Assembly: GCA_944739405.2 (NCBI GenBank)
Contig: OX123186.2
Coordinates: 15,927,552 to 15,991,551, forward strand
DNA from: Euclidia mi
Lineage: Eukaryota; Arthropoda; Insecta; Lepidoptera; Erebidae
Direction of reading: 5' to 3'
Length of the DNA stretch: 64,000 nt
Position 1 is the stretch's first letter. Every line of letters begins with the position of its first letter. The translations under genes and the position numbers were made by a program. The notes under the pieces are model-generated. The model saw only the letters and a list, made by a program, of their open reading frames with translations. It was not told the origin of the DNA and did no database searches. This document shows, one piece after another, positions 62,177 to 64,000 of this stretch.

Positions 62177-62514
62177 TTTTTTTGATCCATACGAGTCGGA
62201 TTCATTTACGTTTTATACGTAAAACCTCGATATATCTCTATACCTAGGCAGTTATAGCACCTAGCTATACTCCTAGTCCATTCACATAACCGTCACATGG
62301 TTGTTTTCGCACGCATCAGTAGGTAATATACTTTTATGTAGCTACCTACTTACCCAATTATTATTTCTGGAACTATCATAGTTGTCTTGTAAATCTCATA
62401 TTTCAAGCAACTTTTAATTCCACCGCTTTAAAGTGTTGCCTACTTAGGTAATATAATAGGTACTTTAGATATTCTTATTTTGTTTCGGTCTCATTAGCTT
62501 ATACTTACGTAAGC

Positions 62515-63321
62515 ATGTCACAACAAAAGAAGTCACGCGTGTCGGAAGACAAAGAGATGACAATCTTAGAAGCAAAACGCAATATTTTATTTGAGCGTAT
62601 TCAAAATATTTATGAGCGTTCAAAGACCGCAGCCGTTTCTGATAGTAATAGGGAGTCATTTCTCAGCTATTGTATGACAATAGATAGTATTCGATTAGAT
62701 TTTCATAAGTTGTTAGACGATTATAACGCAAGATTGCTTTCTACTAATCCTGATGAAAAACCAAATTATCAGGCGTACACCTCTTTCGAAGACCTTTATT
62801 GTATTATTAAGCGTATACAATCGCAATTGGAGGGTAAATATTCGGCACAGCAAGTTGCAGCGGCTCGCAAGCCGAGGTTACCGCCAATTGAGATTGTGTC
62901 GTTTGACGGAGATATACGAAATTGGCCGTTATTCTATGCGAGTTTTAAGTCCACACTGCACGATAATGGTTCTCTGACAGATGCTGACAGGTTGTACTAT
63001 TTAATAGGTAAACTGTCACCGAAGGCCCAGTCCGTATTTGCAGGTGTCACACCCAGTGCTGAGAATTATCAGGTCATATTTCAGTCACTACTCGATAGAT
63101 ATCAAGACACTCGCGTCCTAGCGTCTACCTACTTTGATCAAGCTTTAAATCTTAAACTGTCCGGTGCCGCGTCTGTCGCGAATTTCCAGCTGTTTATAGA
63201 TAACTTCGTAACCGCGGTTCATTCTCTTAGGAACTTAAAATTGGAAGATCTTTCCGACTTTATGTTGCTTCAACTCGCTTTAAAAAGTTTGACACTGAAA
63301 GAATTCGTGCTTTCGAGATGA
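62515..63321 (+). pseudogene. gag: BEL/Pao gag (copy 3)
   Basis: 268 codons from MSQQKKSRVSEDKEMTILEA. It has the 17-codon stretch lost in copy 1 (FERIQNIYERSKTA), then LPPIEIVSFDGDIRNWPLFY at about 123-142, LIGKLSPKAQSVFAG and LLDRYQDTRVLASTYFDQ. The last codons after 63,277 are out of the ancestral frame: the run TTTAAAAAG has one A less than in copy 1, and the continuing Gag frame (63,318 on) is at -1. Its ATG overlaps the stop of this frame by four bases. Particle protein; likely broken by a homopolymer slip, with programmed frameshifting as the less likely reading. Confidence 0.88.
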
Positions 63322-63626
63322 CGGAACGCAATAATAAAATACCTACACTAGATAGTTTTATTTCGTTAATCAAAGATCAGTGTCGAATATTTCATAATAC
63401 GCAGTCTAGTTCACCTAGCCCGTCTAACACTAACAGCAGCAAACAAAGGTCGAATAAAGCGCGAAATAGTAATAATAACTCGGTCCCTAATCCACAATCT
63501 TACGTAACATGCTCGGAATCTAATAAAATTAATTCACAGAAGTGTCTGTGCAGTAATATAGTGCACGATCATTTCTACAAGTGTCCCGCCTTTAATGGTT
63601 TAAATCCGACTGCTCGTTTCAAGTGA
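63318..63626 (+). pseudogene. gag: BEL/Pao gag C-terminal region (copy 3)
   Basis: MTERNNKIPTLDSFISLIKD, an Asn/Ser-rich linker, and CLCSNIVHDHFYKCPAF, nearly the same as copy 1. It is cut at ARFK by a 10-bp tandem duplication (TTTCAAGTGA twice, about 63,617-63,636), which shifts the frame. Coding resumes at 63,637. Confidence 0.87.
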
Positions 63627-63636
63627 TTTCAAGTGC

Positions 63637-63903
63637 GTGAAAGACAACAAAGCTTGCATTAATTGCTTAAGTATAAAGCATAAAACTAGTGATTGTTCTA
63701 GTAAGACGAGATGTCGTTCATGTAATCAACGACACCACTCATTGTTGCACTTTGATAAAAGTAGTCCGTTGTCAAGCCAAGCCGCTAACCTTGACACACT
63801 TACGTCGCAGGTGCAGGCTACGATAACTGCGCCTCCCACGATTCAGAATGAAATATCGTTGTGTACGACATCCATCGCGCGGACGGCCCTCACGCATCTA
63901 TAA
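63637..63903 (+). pseudogene. gag: BEL/Pao nucleocapsid zinc region to protease linker (copy 3)
   Basis: DNKACINCLSIKHKTSDCSS, then KTRCRSCNQRHHSLLHFDKS, gives a Cys/His array (CINC, H, C, then CRSC, HH) of the BEL/Pao Gag type that binds RNA. A linker (PLSSQAANLDTLTSQVQATI) follows. A TAA at 63,901-63,903 breaks the link to the protease; the sequence after it (to 64,000) still matches copy 1's protease start. Confidence 0.85.
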
Positions 63904-64000
63904 TGATCCGCGCAGGGCCAAAACGCAGTGTACGGCGTCCAAGACGGTACTGTTAGCGACAGCGCAAGTTATCGTTTATGACGTTAATGGGTCGCCGCAC

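Larger units (their letters stand above)
61691..64000 (+). mobile_element. BEL/Pao LTR retrotransposon, copy 3, partial at window end
   Basis: 5' LTR, leader, gag, nucleocapsid region and the start of protease are present; the element continues past 64,000. Gag is closely similar to copy 1, but the LTR has diverged much more, so this is a sister subfamily. Confidence 0.92.

Overview
The window looks like intergenic DNA from a moth or butterfly (Lepidoptera). It is AT-rich and is packed with repeats of lepidopteran type: tRNA-derived SINEs with ATG/GTAT-rich tails, Jockey-like and RTE-like LINEs, BEL/Pao LTR elements, a piggyBac-like remnant, a Helitron end and a pogo-like element. I found no host gene that I can defend. 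The best hints of host sequence are a CpG-rich patch at 37.28-37.74 kb and one exon-like open stretch at 58.70-58.86 kb. The taxon is inferred from repeat style only.

Layout. 0-9.7 kb: AT-rich DNA with SINEs, a 13-bp minisatellite (6.90-7.30 kb), a short Helitron (8.83-9.01 kb) and unidentified protein remnants. 9.7-18.9 kb: a broken Jockey-like LINE on the minus strand (about 9.90-13.5 kb). A BEL/Pao element on the plus strand (13,506-18,829; two 532-bp LTRs; 5-bp target duplication CCTAC) has jumped into it. In that BEL copy a 10-bp minisatellite stands where the front of reverse transcriptase should be. 19-44 kb: LINE 3' ends, many SINEs, an inverted-repeat element (24.33-24.76 kb), a piggyBac remnant (27.2-28.2 kb), a (CACACG)n array (29.4-29.7 kb), two 5S-rRNA-like repeats and a long uninterrupted RTE-like reverse transcriptase ORF (41,990-43,423).

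44.8-55.2 kb: a complete second BEL/Pao family member on the minus strand (44,812-55,211; TSD AATGG). Its coding region is broken by about nine in-frame stops and at least two frameshifts. Both LTRs measure 592 bp once later insertions are subtracted. The left LTR carries a retroelement 3' fragment with an 11-bp TSD, and the right LTR carries a pogo-like DNA transposon with a TA duplication. The leader holds a 158-bp tandem repeat. 55-61.7 kb: SINEs with clear target duplications, and a local tandem duplication whose second unit preserves the empty site of a SINE. 61,691-64,000: LTR, gag and nucleocapsid region of a third BEL copy, related to the first and running off the window.

The genes are all parts of mobile elements. 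Gag and nucleocapsid domains package RNA, protease/RT/RNase H/integrase copy and insert the LTR elements, and LINE endonuclease/RT copies LINEs. Several SINEs carry the same 3' tail as the RTE-like LINE, so it probably mobilises them. The recurring odd signal is a set of snap-back palindromes with 12-25 bp arms and 2-5 nt loops; one of them falls on a stop in the BEL pol gene.
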